Below, in pieces: positions 1-8,267 of a DNA stretch of 64,000 bases. Position 1 is the stretch's first letter. Each line of letters begins with the position of its first letter. The stretch is from NCBI GenBank assembly GCA_019637555.1, contig JAHBVK010000014.1:49630-113629 (forward strand), given 5' to 3'. The DNA comes from Anaerolineae bacterium. Lineage in GTDB: Bacteria > Chloroflexota > Anaerolineae > Aggregatilineales > UBA2796. The notes under the pieces were generated by a model. That model worked only from the letters and a program-made list of their open reading frames with translations, did no database searches and had not been told where the DNA came from. A program made the translations under genes and the position numbers.

Positions 1-609
1 GTGAATATCTTCCTGTCCACTGCTGCCGATGGAATCGATCACGATGGGATCAGCCTTCCCGGATTGCAGCAGCGCTGTGATCAGCGCTGGTAGCGGCGAC
101 GCGCCCATCTGCCGGAACAAACCGAGCCGATCAAAGGAGACAAAATCCTCCACGATCAGATCATCGGCAAAGTGATGAAGTACGTTAGCTGTCCATTCGA
201 GGTGCTTGTTTGTCGCCTTGTAAGTGTTGCCGTAGAGCAGCCATTCTTTGCTGAACGTGCCGCTGAAACGCACACGGCTGGCAGCCCAAGCGCCATCGAC
301 CAATAACACTTCAACGTCAGCTTTCAGATCAGGCAGTGCCGCGCGTACCGCATCTAGTGCCGCCGTGAAATCGTCGCGGGTCAATTCCGCATTACCGTAA
401 CCGCGATTAACATAATCCGGCGCGAGGATCGTATCAATGGCGCTGAAGTTGCCCGCGTTATACAACTCGTCATACAGACTTTGCACTACTGCCCGTCGCG
501 CTTCCGTCAGATCGGATTGCGCGCGAACCACCGACTGGGCAGTGAGCAAACTCAGCACCATCACCACACATAAGCAGCGAAAAATACGCATCACTCTGAC
601 GCTATACAT
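1..609 (-). CDS. Exported SnoaL-like (ester cyclase type) protein, 3' end cut by window edge
   Basis: The minus strand is open from an ATG at 609 to the left edge (203 codons, no stop), so the C-terminus is missing. The start has a purine-rich site (GGGAGAA) just upstream; an in-frame ATG at 591 would give a neater signal peptide. Residues about 7-30 are a hydrophobic signal sequence ending near VRAQ. The rest reads as a SnoaL-like/NTF2 fold: YDELYNAGNFSAIDTIL, then a region with YVNRGYG and later VRFSGTF. This resembles the SnoaL-like ester cyclase family, but many members of that fold are not enzymes, so no substrate is proposed. It lies 69 bp downstream of the VWA gene on the same strand and may be co-transcribed with it. 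Confidence 0.72.
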   Translation of the reverse strand, partial: MYSVRVMRIFRCLCVVMVLSLLTAQSVVRAQSDLTEARRAVVQSLYDELYNAGNFSAIDTILAPDYVNRGYGNAELTRDDFTAALDAVRAALPDLKADVEVLLVDGAWAASRVRFSGTFSKEWLLYGNTYKATNKHLEWTANVLHHFADDLIVEDFVSFDRLGLFRQMGASPLPALITALLQSGKADPIVIDSIGSSGQEDIH

Positions 610-678
610 AGGTTCTCCCTGAAGGAAGTGAGAATGTAGATGGACGCTCTTATTATGGAGCAGTTCGATTTTCCGCGC

Positions 679-1914
679 TTACGGCTTCACCACCAGATGT
701 GCGTGGGCGGCAATCGGCGGGCGCTGCCAGTCAACGCGCTGCAATTCCCGCGCCAGCATTTCCAGATTCGCCAGATTGCGGACAGGCAGGAAATCATCCA
801 CGAACGGCAGCATTGCCTGTGCCCCGCGAGTCAGTGGCTCATAGTTCGCGCCGATCAGCGGATTCAGCCAGATCACGCGATGTGCGTTGTGCTGCAAGCG
901 ATCCATCTCCCGCCGCAATTCTTCGGGATCGCCACGATCCCAGCCATCACTGATCAGGATCACCACGGCACCACGTCCCAACACACGCCGCGCCCAACGG
1001 AAATTGAACTGGTGCAGCACATCTCCGGTGCGCGTGCCACCGCCCCAATCCTGCACTGACTCCCCAACGTGCTTCAATGTCGTGTCAATGGACTTATGCC
1101 GCAACCCCCGCGTAATCCGTGTGAGTTGCGTACTGAATACGAATGACTCCACCTGATACGAGCTGTGCGCCAGCGTATGCATAAAGTGCAGCAGTAAGCG
1201 CGTATAACGCTCCATGCTGCCACTGATGTCGCATAATAGCACCAGCGGACGCGGCTTGATCTTACGTCGGCGCGTCGGCAGTGCTAGCACTTCGCCACCG
1301 TAGCGCATATTCTGGCGGAAGCTGCGCCGCAAATCTAACAGCGTTCCATTGCCGGGGACTAAGCGCCGCGTTTCCCGCGTACCCAAACCCCAACGCAGCT
1401 TCGCCATCACCTTGCGCGCTGCGGCGATCTCCTCGCCCGTCATCTGACCAAAATCGCGGTAACGCAGCAACTGCTCCTCGCTGGCGGTACGCAGTACCAC
1501 GATCATCTCCTCTTCGCTTTCCTCCCGATCATCGCGCATCGCGTTGTTGTCACGATATTCAGGATTCGGCAGCAGTCGAGGACGCTGCTGCTCTGGTTTT
1601 GGCGCGTCGTCTCCGCTGTTCAAATTGATCCGCAGCCAGCCATCGCTCGGCGCACGCCAGAACAACTCAAATGCTTGCTCAAACAATTCAAGATCGCGCT
1701 GGCGGGTTACGATCAACGCCCTTAACGCATCTTTGAAATCGCTTTTACGCCCCAATTGAATATGTTCCAGCGCCTGCGCCACTTCGATCATCCGATTCGG
1801 TGTCACCGCCATACCGAGTAACTTGCAAACGCGCCCGAACAGCAGCAGATTGCGTAACAACTTGCCACCGTTATAAGTCTCATTCGGATCGAGATACAAA
1901 CTCATAACCTTCAC
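679..1914 (-). CDS. CoxE-like VWA domain protein
   Basis: 411-residue cytoplasmic protein of the CoxE-like/VWA family. The N-terminal half is helical and charged, with an acidic stretch at about 129-137. The C-terminal VWA domain keeps a full MIDAS metal site: D229-x-S231-x-S233 in LLCDISGSM, T295 in GGGTRTG and D323 in ISDGWD. In this family the VWA protein usually works with a MoxR-type AAA+ ATPase in maturing or remodelling a metalloenzyme or membrane complex. No MoxR gene is visible here, although the other half of the operon could lie left of the window. The gene is divergent from the FHA gene at 2008. The assigned ATG at 1914 gives the expected full-length N-terminus. The family call is firm and the target unknown. 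Confidence 0.85.
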   Translation of the reverse strand: MKVMSLYLDPNETYNGGKLLRNLLLFGRVCKLLGMAVTPNRMIEVAQALEHIQLGRKSDFKDALRALIVTRQRDLELFEQAFELFWRAPSDGWLRINLNSGDDAPKPEQQRPRLLPNPEYRDNNAMRDDREESEEEMIVVLRTASEEQLLRYRDFGQMTGEEIAAARKVMAKLRWGLGTRETRRLVPGNGTLLDLRRSFRQNMRYGGEVLALPTRRRKIKPRPLVLLCDISGSMERYTRLLLHFMHTLAHSSYQVESFVFSTQLTRITRGLRHKSIDTTLKHVGESVQDWGGGTRTGDVLHQFNFRWARRVLGRGAVVILISDGWDRGDPEELRREMDRLQHNAHRVIWLNPLIGANYEPLTRGAQAMLPFVDDFLPVRNLANLEMLARELQRVDWQRPPIAAHAHLVVKP

Positions 1915-2007
1915 GCAAAATTCAGGGCGATTCCATTACTTCACAAAGCAACTTCCATTATAGTTGTACTGAACTCAATCAGGTACGTGTTTTATTGGTG
2001 AGATGCT

Positions 2008-2559
2008 ATGGGAAATATGCTTCCGCTTCAACCTCAATCTTCACAGCAGGCGCAAAAGAATTGTTGCCCGCGATGCCAGTTTCCCGCCGATCCACTGGAT
2101 AAGTTTTGCCGCGCCTGTGGCAATCCAATTCACAGCGATAACACAGCGACCATCACCCTAAAACTGGATCAACCGCTGCCACGTGGCAAGCGTAAGGGGC
2201 ATGATACCAGCTTAGAAGCGCCACACGGATCGCTGACGCTGAATGTGCGCGGCGTGATCGAGCGTATTCCTCTGGATCGCGTCAATCGGCTGGTCGTCGG
2301 ACGTACCGATCAAGATCGTGGTTACACACCCGACTTCGATCTCTCCCCGTTTGGGGCAATGGAGCGTGGGGTTTCTCGTTCTCACATGCTGCTGAACTAC
2401 GAAGACAACAAACTGATTGCCACCGATCTAGGCAGCGCCAACGGCAGCGCCTTGAACGGCGTCAAAATGGAAGCGAACCGCCCCTACGAGGTCAAAGATC
2501 GGGATGAACTAACCGTGGGACGCCTCGCCATCAATGTACGCATCAATCTGGAAGGCTAA
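2008..2559 (+). CDS. Zinc-ribbon and FHA domain protein
   Basis: 183 residues. Residues 19-37 form a zinc ribbon (paired CxxC motifs: C20/C23 and C34/C37). A basic linker follows, then a C-terminal FHA domain with the phosphothreonine-binding signature: G98-R99, S123-R-S-H126, and N145/N150-G151 in DLGSANGSALNG. FHA domains bind phospho-threonine peptides, so this is probably a reader of Ser/Thr kinase signalling; no kinase gene is in the window. The ATG at 2008 has GGTGAG a few bases upstream. It is divergent from the VWA gene, and its stop is followed almost at once by the octamer repeats of the four-helix-bundle cassette. Confidence 0.88.
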   Translation: MGNMLPLQPQSSQQAQKNCCPRCQFPADPLDKFCRACGNPIHSDNTATITLKLDQPLPRGKRKGHDTSLEAPHGSLTLNVRGVIERIPLDRVNRLVVGRTDQDRGYTPDFDLSPFGAMERGVSRSHMLLNYEDNKLIATDLGSANGSALNGVKMEANRPYEVKDRDELTVGRLAINVRINLEG

Positions 2560-2563
2560 AGAC

Positions 2564-2601
2564 GAAGTGCCAAAGTACCATAAAGAAAGTACCGAAGTGC
2601 C
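2564..2601 (+). repeat. Octamer array, left arm of the four-helix-bundle cassette
   Basis: Reads GAAGTGCC, AAAGTACC, a 6-base spacer, AAAGTACC, GAAGTGCC. It is itself a symmetric arrangement of near-identical octamers and begins 5 bp after the FHA stop codon. The motif recurs in inverted orientation (GGCACT...) after the next gene. Confidence 0.85.
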
Positions 2602-2622
2602 TCAAGATTGAGAGCGTAGGTA

Positions 2623-2988
2623 GTGGCAGAACGATTCGAGGATTTGGTAGTCTGGCAAAAAGCGCGGGCATTAACTCGACAAATCTACAATATGACGAGA
2701 GAACCAGTCTTTGCGCGCGACTTCGGACTAGCTACACAAATTCAGCGCGCTAGCGTTTCTGTCATGTCCAATATCGCTGAAGGGTTCGAGCGAAATAGTT
2801 CCGCTGAGTTTCACCAATACCTGTCGATAGCCAAAGCATCATGTGCTGAATTACGCAACCAGTTGTACATCGCGCTTGACATTGGTTATCTCGAACAATC
2901 ACAGTTTAACCAACTAATGTCTCAAGCTGATGAAATCCGCCGCTTACTCATTGCGCTCCGTGCCACCACTAAACCTCGCCAACCTTGA
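2623..2988 (+). CDS. Four-helix bundle protein (S23/IVS-protein, TIGR02436-like)
   Basis: 121 residues with a GTG start. The pattern is typical of the four-helix-bundle family first noticed in 23S rRNA intervening sequences: an opening FEDLVVWQKARALTRQIY, a central ASVSVMSNIAEGFER, then EFHQYLSIAKASCAELRNQLYIALD. The same fold is used by Avd proteins of diversity-generating retroelements, but no reverse transcriptase or template repeat is near. The exact molecular role of these proteins is not established. No convincing ribosome-binding site is seen before the GTG. The gene sits alone between two oppositely oriented octamer arrays (2564-2601 and 2995-3032), squeezed between the FHA stop and the stop of the convergent gene at 3036, which suggests a cassette-like unit. 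Confidence 0.9.
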   Translation: MAERFEDLVVWQKARALTRQIYNMTREPVFARDFGLATQIQRASVSVMSNIAEGFERNSSAEFHQYLSIAKASCAELRNQLYIALDIGYLEQSQFNQLMSQADEIRRLLIALRATTKPRQP

Positions 2989-2994
2989 TCTGAA

Positions 2995-3032
2995 GGCACT
3001 CTGGCACTAAATCTTCGGCACTATCGGCACTT
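2995..3032 (-). repeat. Octamer array, right arm of the four-helix-bundle cassette
   Basis: Four GGCACT motifs at 2995, 3003, 3017 and 3026. Their reverse complement, AGTGCC, is the core of the left-arm octamers, so the two arrays are inverted relative to each other around the gene. The array ends 3 bp before the stop codon of the convergent gene. Confidence 0.82.
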
Positions 3033-3035
3033 GCC

Positions 3036-3635
3036 TTAGAATCTCAATGTGGACAAGAACGCCTCAAAATATCCTCGATCCTGCTCGTATGATTGGGCAT
3101 CCGCCTCGAAGGTGATGATAATCGCCTGACTGCCGCGCAGCACCACCACATCCACTGCCCGCACGATGATTGGCTCGGATTGTAGGAACGGATTCGTCTC
3201 GACGGCGGCGTAAGCATACTCTTGCTGCCGCCCTTCCACGCCGCGCAACTGGATCGACTCAATGCCCAACGCTCGATAGGTCGAATTTTGGTTCGCCCGA
3301 TTGATCGTTAGATCGCGCAGCACTTCCTCCGCGCTTGCGGACGCTCCAACAGGTGCAACCGATACCTGAATCGAGGTCTTGAACGGGATCGCCTCCGCAT
3401 CCTGTACCCGCAGGATCACGCCCGTTGTGGTGGTATCGAGCAGCCACCGCGCCGGATAACGCACCGCGATGCCGACTTCCGGCACTTCATACGGCAGCGT
3501 TGCAGTGATCGCATTGTTGCGCAGCCACACCCCACCCGCCAGCATCACCACCGCCGCGATCATGGTCAGATAGCTGCCCCACTGCTGGTTAAAGCCCAGT
3601 TCTATTGTTTCCGGTTCACGTCGGCGTTGAGTCAT
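3036..3635 (-). CDS. Membrane-anchored protein with PsbP/DcrB-like domain
   Basis: 199 residues from the ATG at 3635. A longer open frame to 3731 would overlap the upstream TIR gene and adds no plausible sequence, so the shorter start is preferred. There is one membrane segment at about residues 19-36 (YLTMIAAVVMLAGGVWL) after a short cytoplasmic tail. The rest is extracytoplasmic: VRYPARWLLD early and a final FLSTLRF, the pattern of PsbP/DUF1795-like domains. It lies 38 bp downstream of the TIR-WD40 gene on the same strand, so the two are probably co-transcribed. A functional partnership is inferred from that context only. Confidence 0.7.
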   Translation of the reverse strand: MTQRRREPETIELGFNQQWGSYLTMIAAVVMLAGGVWLRNNAITATLPYEVPEVGIAVRYPARWLLDTTTTGVILRVQDAEAIPFKTSIQVSVAPVGASASAEEVLRDLTINRANQNSTYRALGIESIQLRGVEGRQQEYAYAAVETNPFLQSEPIIVRAVDVVVLRGSQAIIITFEADAQSYEQDRGYFEAFLSTLRF

Positions 3636-3673
3636 CAGTAAGTCATATCCAAGAAAACTAAGAGGCTCGGAAG

Positions 3674-6600
3674 TTATTCGGTTCGGTAAGGCACTAACGT
3701 GGAATAGCCCGATGCTGCAAATTGCGGGCAAGTTGGCTCATGATCGGCAAGCTGGAACCTCGCGCGTTCGTCAGATGTTAACTCACGAACGAGTCGAGCA
3801 CAGGCATGGGTAATGAAGGCTCGATAATCAATGTCCCATAACCGTGTCGTGCCATCAGTCGAACTTGTGAGTACGTGATAGTCATCCTGTGTGAACGCAA
3901 CGTTGAATACTGCATCTTTGTGACCGGACAGAACACGCATTGGTTGCCCGGACACCGCATCCCAGATAATCGCAGTTGCGTCTGCTGAACCAGTAAGGAC
4001 AGTGTCCCCGTCGGAACTAAACGCTACGCCATAGATAGTGCCGTTATGTCCGTCTAAAACATGCAGCAACTGCCCACCCGCCACATCCCATAGCCGTACC
4101 GTATTATCAAAGGAATTAGTAAGCGCCGTATGTCCGTCGGGGCTAAACAGCACGGTGTACACCTCATCAGTGTGTCCGCTTAAAATGTGTAACGGTTCCC
4201 CTGTATCCACATTCCATATCCGTGCCGTGCCATCGCTAGAACTAGTTAGCAAGAGGCGGCTGTCTGGACTAAAGATGGCTCCATTGATCGCCGCGGTGTG
4301 ACCACTAAAAACACGTACTTCTTTGTAGGTATCGGCATCCCATAATATAGTTACACTATCTATACATGCCAGAATATAACGTCCATCTGGACTGAATTGG
4401 GCATTGCGAAAGGGTATATCCCTGCTGCTCTCTAGCTCTTTACCACTAGCAGTGTCCCAGATTTTTGTAGTTTCATTAAAGGCGCTCGTCAGCACTTTGC
4501 GCCCATCTGGGCTGAAAGCTGCTGTAGATATACGATCTGTATGTCCAACAAGGTCGTATAACAACTCGCCACTAGCAGCGTTCCATAACTTCGCTGTTTG
4601 GTCTTCCGAGCCAGTCAGTAACAGCTCCCCATCGGGGCTAATAGCCACCACCCTTACGGACTTCGTATGACCTCTTAGAGTGAGTAAAGCTTTCCCACTA
4701 GCAGCATCCCATAGGGTTGCCGTGTTATTTGCCGAGTTTGTCAGTATGGTTCTTCGGTCAGCACTATAGGTGAAGACGCTGAACTCAGCTTTCCATAGCG
4801 AATCCGGCGCAACCTCGTCAACTGCATCCCATATCCTCGCGGTGTTATCGGCTGAACCCGTCAGTACCTTACGCCCGTCTGGACTAAATACAGCGGCATA
4901 GATGAAAGAAAGATGACCACTAAACGTGCGTCGTTGCTTGCCACTGTCTACGTTCCACAACGTCGCTATGGTGCTAGAAGCCATTAGTATCGTCTGCCCA
5001 TCAGGACTAAAAGCCACACTGCTCACTGATTTGTCGTTCGTGCCAAAAGAGCGTAATTCCTTGCCGGAGGCAGTATCCCATATCTTCGCTGTTCCATCTC
5101 CAGAACCAGTTAATATCGTGCGTCCATCAGGGCTGAATCCAACACTATTGACATTACCTTGATGCCCCTCGAAGCTGCGTAATTCGTCACCAGTGACAAT
5201 ATCCCACAGTTTAGCAGAATCATCTACGGAGGCAGTCAGCACATTGTGCTCATCCGGACTGAATGCAATGTCGTAGAGAGCGTCAGTATGTCCTCTGAAT
5301 GTCCGCAGTAATTCTCCAGTTTCAACACTCCACAGTGTTGCATTAGTATCGAATGAAGCGAGTGCTATCATCTGCCCACTCGGACTGAACACTACACCGC
5401 CAATGGCGCTTGTATGATCACTAAAGGTGTGCAATTCCCTGCCGCTGCTGATCTCCCAAAGTTTCGCCGTTTTATCCCACGATCCCGTAAGGATGAATCG
5501 TCCATCGGGGCTAAATGCAACACTACTAACGGCATCTGTATGACCGCTGAAGGTGTGCAATTCCGCGCCCGTTGCGGCGTCCCATAACTTCGCAGTGTTA
5601 GCTCCATACGCACCTGTCAGAATGGTGCGCCCGTCAGGACTATAAGCAACACTATAAATTGGCGCAGCATGTCCACTAATCACCCGCAGCGTATGATAAT
5701 TGTCCATCGCTTCGACCAACACTCTATCGGCTTGCGGCGAGTAGCCAGCTTTCAAGGCGCGAACTCCAGCCAAGGCAATGCTCTCTATGTCCCCTATCCC
5801 AGTGACTAATTCATCATTCGCCAGTGCCGCCAACCGCAGCGACTCAACTCGCCCCTCCGCCGCTAACACATCTCCCGCCACTTTGGTCAGTGTCGGCGGG
5901 ATCGGCGTCAGCGTCTCAGCAACCGATGTACCCACACCCGCTACCGTAGCCTGTGCGTTACCAATCTGCTCATTCGCCTGATCAGCTACCTGAGTCAGTG
6001 TCGCTGGAATCTCGGTTAAAGTGCTGATCGCATACGCTACCTGCAAATTAGCTTGATCAGCCCGTGCTGCTGCCGCCTGTTGCTCTCTGAACCCGAATAT
6101 TGCCGCTACAATCGCCGCCACACCAACAATCGCTGCGATCAACGCCGTTAGCCGGAATCGCGCTGTGCGCCGCGCTAACCGTTCGTTCTCAACCGCCGCA
6201 AGTTTCGTCTGCGCGGAGAGCGCCTCCGTCTGCGTCACCAGATCGCGGGTGCGGCGTTCCTGCTCATCAGCCAGCCGCTTCGTCTCATCTTCTGCAACAC
6301 GGCACGCTGCTAAAAATGACCGCTGCTCATCGGTAGGTTGTGGCTGTGTTTTCTCGTTAGTGAGTAGTGCGTCCCACGCCGCCAGCCATTTCTCCACTGC
6401 TGCCAGCGTATCGCCTCTGATCAGTGATCCCGGACTCCTGCCCGCCCTCGCCCATGCTTGTGCCTGCAACAAAAGCTGTGTATGAGCCTGCACATACGCC
6501 AGATCGGTGCGCGCATCCTCGATCAGCCGCGCCATCGTAGCATCGAAGTTACCTGTCTCTAGATACTGTTTGATCCACTGCACGTCGCTCAACGGTTTCC

Positions 6601-6955
6601 AGTTCGCCCGTGCGATCTGCTCCCACGACTGATCGACCCAACTGCCCTTCACTCGTCGCTCATCGATCTGTGTGTACTGGAACGGGATAATCCGCTTGCC
6701 GAACTTGAGTGCGTGTTCGATCTCCTTCTGGCACCACTCCGATCCGAGTGAATTCTCGCTGATGATCAGCAGAAAATTGTCCGAGCGTTCGATGTTGTCG
6801 CAGATTTGCTTCCACCATTCTTGGCTGGTTCGCATGGCAACGGTATCCATCCACACCTCAAGAGAGACGGCTTCCAGCGCACTCTTGATCTGGCTGACGA
6901 ATTTCGCCTCATCATCATGGCGCGAATAGGAGATAAACACATTGTAATCAGACAT
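3674..6955 (-). CDS. TIR domain - transmembrane - WD40 repeat protein
   Basis: 1093 residues in four parts. (1) N-terminal TIR domain, about 1-140, starting YNVFISYSRHD and keeping the glutamate E78 in the WCQKE motif, which is the catalytic position in NAD-cleaving TIR domains. (2) Helical linker 150-265, ending in a likely coiled coil. (3) One transmembrane helix, about 268-289. (4) After a helical spacer, 15 WD40-type units that I count from about 422 to 1050, most with GH...SPDG...WD. TIR domains with this glutamate can be NADases, often in defence; TIR-WD40 membrane proteins are known in filamentous bacteria, but their trigger is unknown. The start ATG has only a weak upstream GAGG. Probably an operon with the gene at 3036. 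Confidence 0.93.
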   Translation of the reverse strand: MSDYNVFISYSRHDDEAKFVSQIKSALEAVSLEVWMDTVAMRTSQEWWKQICDNIERSDNFLLIISENSLGSEWCQKEIEHALKFGKRIIPFQYTQIDERRVKGSWVDQSWEQIARANWKPLSDVQWIKQYLETGNFDATMARLIEDARTDLAYVQAHTQLLLQAQAWARAGRSPGSLIRGDTLAAVEKWLAAWDALLTNEKTQPQPTDEQRSFLAACRVAEDETKRLADEQERRTRDLVTQTEALSAQTKLAAVENERLARRTARFRLTALIAAIVGVAAIVAAIFGFREQQAAAARADQANLQVAYAISTLTEIPATLTQVADQANEQIGNAQATVAGVGTSVAETLTPIPPTLTKVAGDVLAAEGRVESLRLAALANDELVTGIGDIESIALAGVRALKAGYSPQADRVLVEAMDNYHTLRVISGHAAPIYSVAYSPDGRTILTGAYGANTAKLWDAATGAELHTFSGHTDAVSSVAFSPDGRFILTGSWDKTAKLWEISSGRELHTFSDHTSAIGGVVFSPSGQMIALASFDTNATLWSVETGELLRTFRGHTDALYDIAFSPDEHNVLTASVDDSAKLWDIVTGDELRSFEGHQGNVNSVGFSPDGRTILTGSGDGTAKIWDTASGKELRSFGTNDKSVSSVAFSPDGQTILMASSTIATLWNVDSGKQRRTFSGHLSFIYAAVFSPDGRKVLTGSADNTARIWDAVDEVAPDSLWKAEFSVFTYSADRRTILTNSANNTATLWDAASGKALLTLRGHTKSVRVVAISPDGELLLTGSEDQTAKLWNAASGELLYDLVGHTDRISTAAFSPDGRKVLTSAFNETTKIWDTASGKELESSRDIPFRNAQFSPDGRYILACIDSVTILWDADTYKEVRVFSGHTAAINGAIFSPDSRLLLTSSSDGTARIWNVDTGEPLHILSGHTDEVYTVLFSPDGHTALTNSFDNTVRLWDVAGGQLLHVLDGHNGTIYGVAFSSDGDTVLTGSADATAIIWDAVSGQPMRVLSGHKDAVFNVAFTQDDYHVLTSSTDGTTRLWDIDYRAFITHACARLVRELTSDERARFQLADHEPTCPQFAASGYSTLVPYRTE

Positions 6956-7252
6956 AACGGACTATCTGCCTCAAATGGAGATGTAGTGGATGGGGATACC
7001 ACACTTCATTGTAACCTGATCCTGAGATCGTGCTGGCAACTTCGTTGTTGGGTAAATAGCAGGATCGCTAACGTAGGAGCACGCCAAGAAACAACACCAG
7101 CCGCTGTTCACATTAAGCCTGTTGGCTTTAGCCTCAGGCTCCACCGATCCAACTTAACGCTGCTCTCTAACCATCCTCCAACACCATCCGACATCGCGCA
7201 AACTAATTGCTTGAAACCGCCCTGTATTCCCTGCGAACTTCAGGGGCGTTTT
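6956..7252. other. Intergenic region without a recognisable gene
   Basis: 297 bp between the start of the TIR-WD40 gene and the end of the next minus-strand gene. It should hold the TIR gene promoter on the minus strand, but no clear -35/-10 pair stands out. A small imperfect hairpin built on AGCCTG/CAGGCT lies at about 7113-7141. A plus-strand open frame crossing the region (6806-7276) has no protein-like character. Confidence 0.5.
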
Positions 7253-8146
7253 CTACCTCTCCCTCAACCTCAGTAACTCGCGCTCATCGGCATTGTTGAT
7301 CACGAAGCTCAAGCCGCCGAACAGCACCACCACAAGGAAGATCGCCATGCCCAACCCTTGCGGCGGATTACTGGCGCTAGAAGTCGGCGTCACCGCGCCG
7401 ATCACCAGACCAGCCCGCACAGTGATCGATAGCGCGTTGATCAGTGAGGCGATCACCAAGCCAACTGGCAGTGCAATGCCACTCAAGTGGTTCAAGCGCA
7501 CCTCTGCCAGCACATAACCCATAATCGTGCTGACCGCCGCTTGCGATAACGTGAACTCGGTAATGCGCAGCGCCAGTGCTTGCAGTGATGCTGACTCATT
7601 CAATACATAGTTGACGTTCAGCACCAGTGCGTAGCCCAATCCCGCCGCCAACGCATAAGCGATCCCGTCGATGCGGCTGCGGATTCCGCCCGCGAACACC
7701 GTATAGCGCACCGCCGCATATTTGATGAACTCCTGTGTCACGCTGATCGTCAACATATAGCCGAGGATGCGTGTACCACCACTGGCATTTGCCAGCCACG
7801 CTTCGGGCATAAACAAGCGTTCCACCAACGGGATGCCTACCGCGTTCGCTCCCAACGCACTCAACAGGATTACTGTCAGCAGTCCTCTGCGCGTATTTAG
7901 TGCCCGCCGTTCCTGCACATAGGTAATTCCGAGCCAAAGCACCAGCGGCAGCAGCGCAAAGGCAAAACCGAACACCCGTCGCTGATTAGGGCTAGGCGCG
8001 AAATTCAATAGGCGCGTCACCAGCAGTACAGCGCCAGTAGCCGCTAACATCAAGATAGCTTCCAGCGTAGCCGTGCGCCATACGCGGCGGTACGGCGCAC
8101 GGCCGCTGTCTTCCTCTCTGGGCAGCAAAATCGGACCAGATCGCAT
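7253..8146 (-). CDS. PrsW-family membrane protein lacking catalytic residues
   Basis: 297 residues, about eight hydrophobic segments, no signal sequence. The order of motifs follows the PrsW glutamic-type intramembrane protease family: QEFIK at 138-142 (family EExxK), RIDGIAYALAAGLGYA at 158-173, LN at 176-177 (family EN in the FxxxEN block), and SQAAVSTIMGY at 201-211 (family His here). The first Glu of EExxK is Gln, the Glu of EN is Leu and the His is Gln, so the three residues expected for proteolysis are replaced. It is likely a non-proteolytic family member, or a distant relative sharing only the fold. Assignment rests on remembered family motifs. It is a single gene, divergent from the AIM24 gene at 8268. 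Confidence 0.68.
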   Translation of the reverse strand: MRSGPILLPREEDSGRAPYRRVWRTATLEAILMLAATGAVLLVTRLLNFAPSPNQRRVFGFAFALLPLVLWLGITYVQERRALNTRRGLLTVILLSALGANAVGIPLVERLFMPEAWLANASGGTRILGYMLTISVTQEFIKYAAVRYTVFAGGIRSRIDGIAYALAAGLGYALVLNVNYVLNESASLQALALRITEFTLSQAAVSTIMGYVLAEVRLNHLSGIALPVGLVIASLINALSITVRAGLVIGAVTPTSSASNPPQGLGMAIFLVVVLFGGLSFVINNADERELLRLRER

Positions 8147-8267
8147 CCCATCTCCTCCATTTGAAGGGGATCATTTTAACGCATCTGTACGACGGCTTAC
8201 TGTCCACCTCGTTATACAATGCATATAGGTAGATAGCGCAGATTTATCTATAGAAGGAGTCGTCCCC

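Noticed and set aside
640..1156. Plus-strand open frames inside the VWA gene
   Set aside because: Antisense shadows; the minus-strand VWA protein has a full MIDAS motif.
2623..2988. Avd protein of a diversity-generating retroelement
   Set aside because: No reverse transcriptase, template repeat or variable repeat pair nearby; the sequence fits the general four-helix-bundle family.
6806..7276. 156-residue plus-strand open frame across the TIR gene start
   Set aside because: It overlaps the TIR gene antisense, has no ribosome-binding site or protein-like pattern, and its sequence mirrors the opposite strand's codons.
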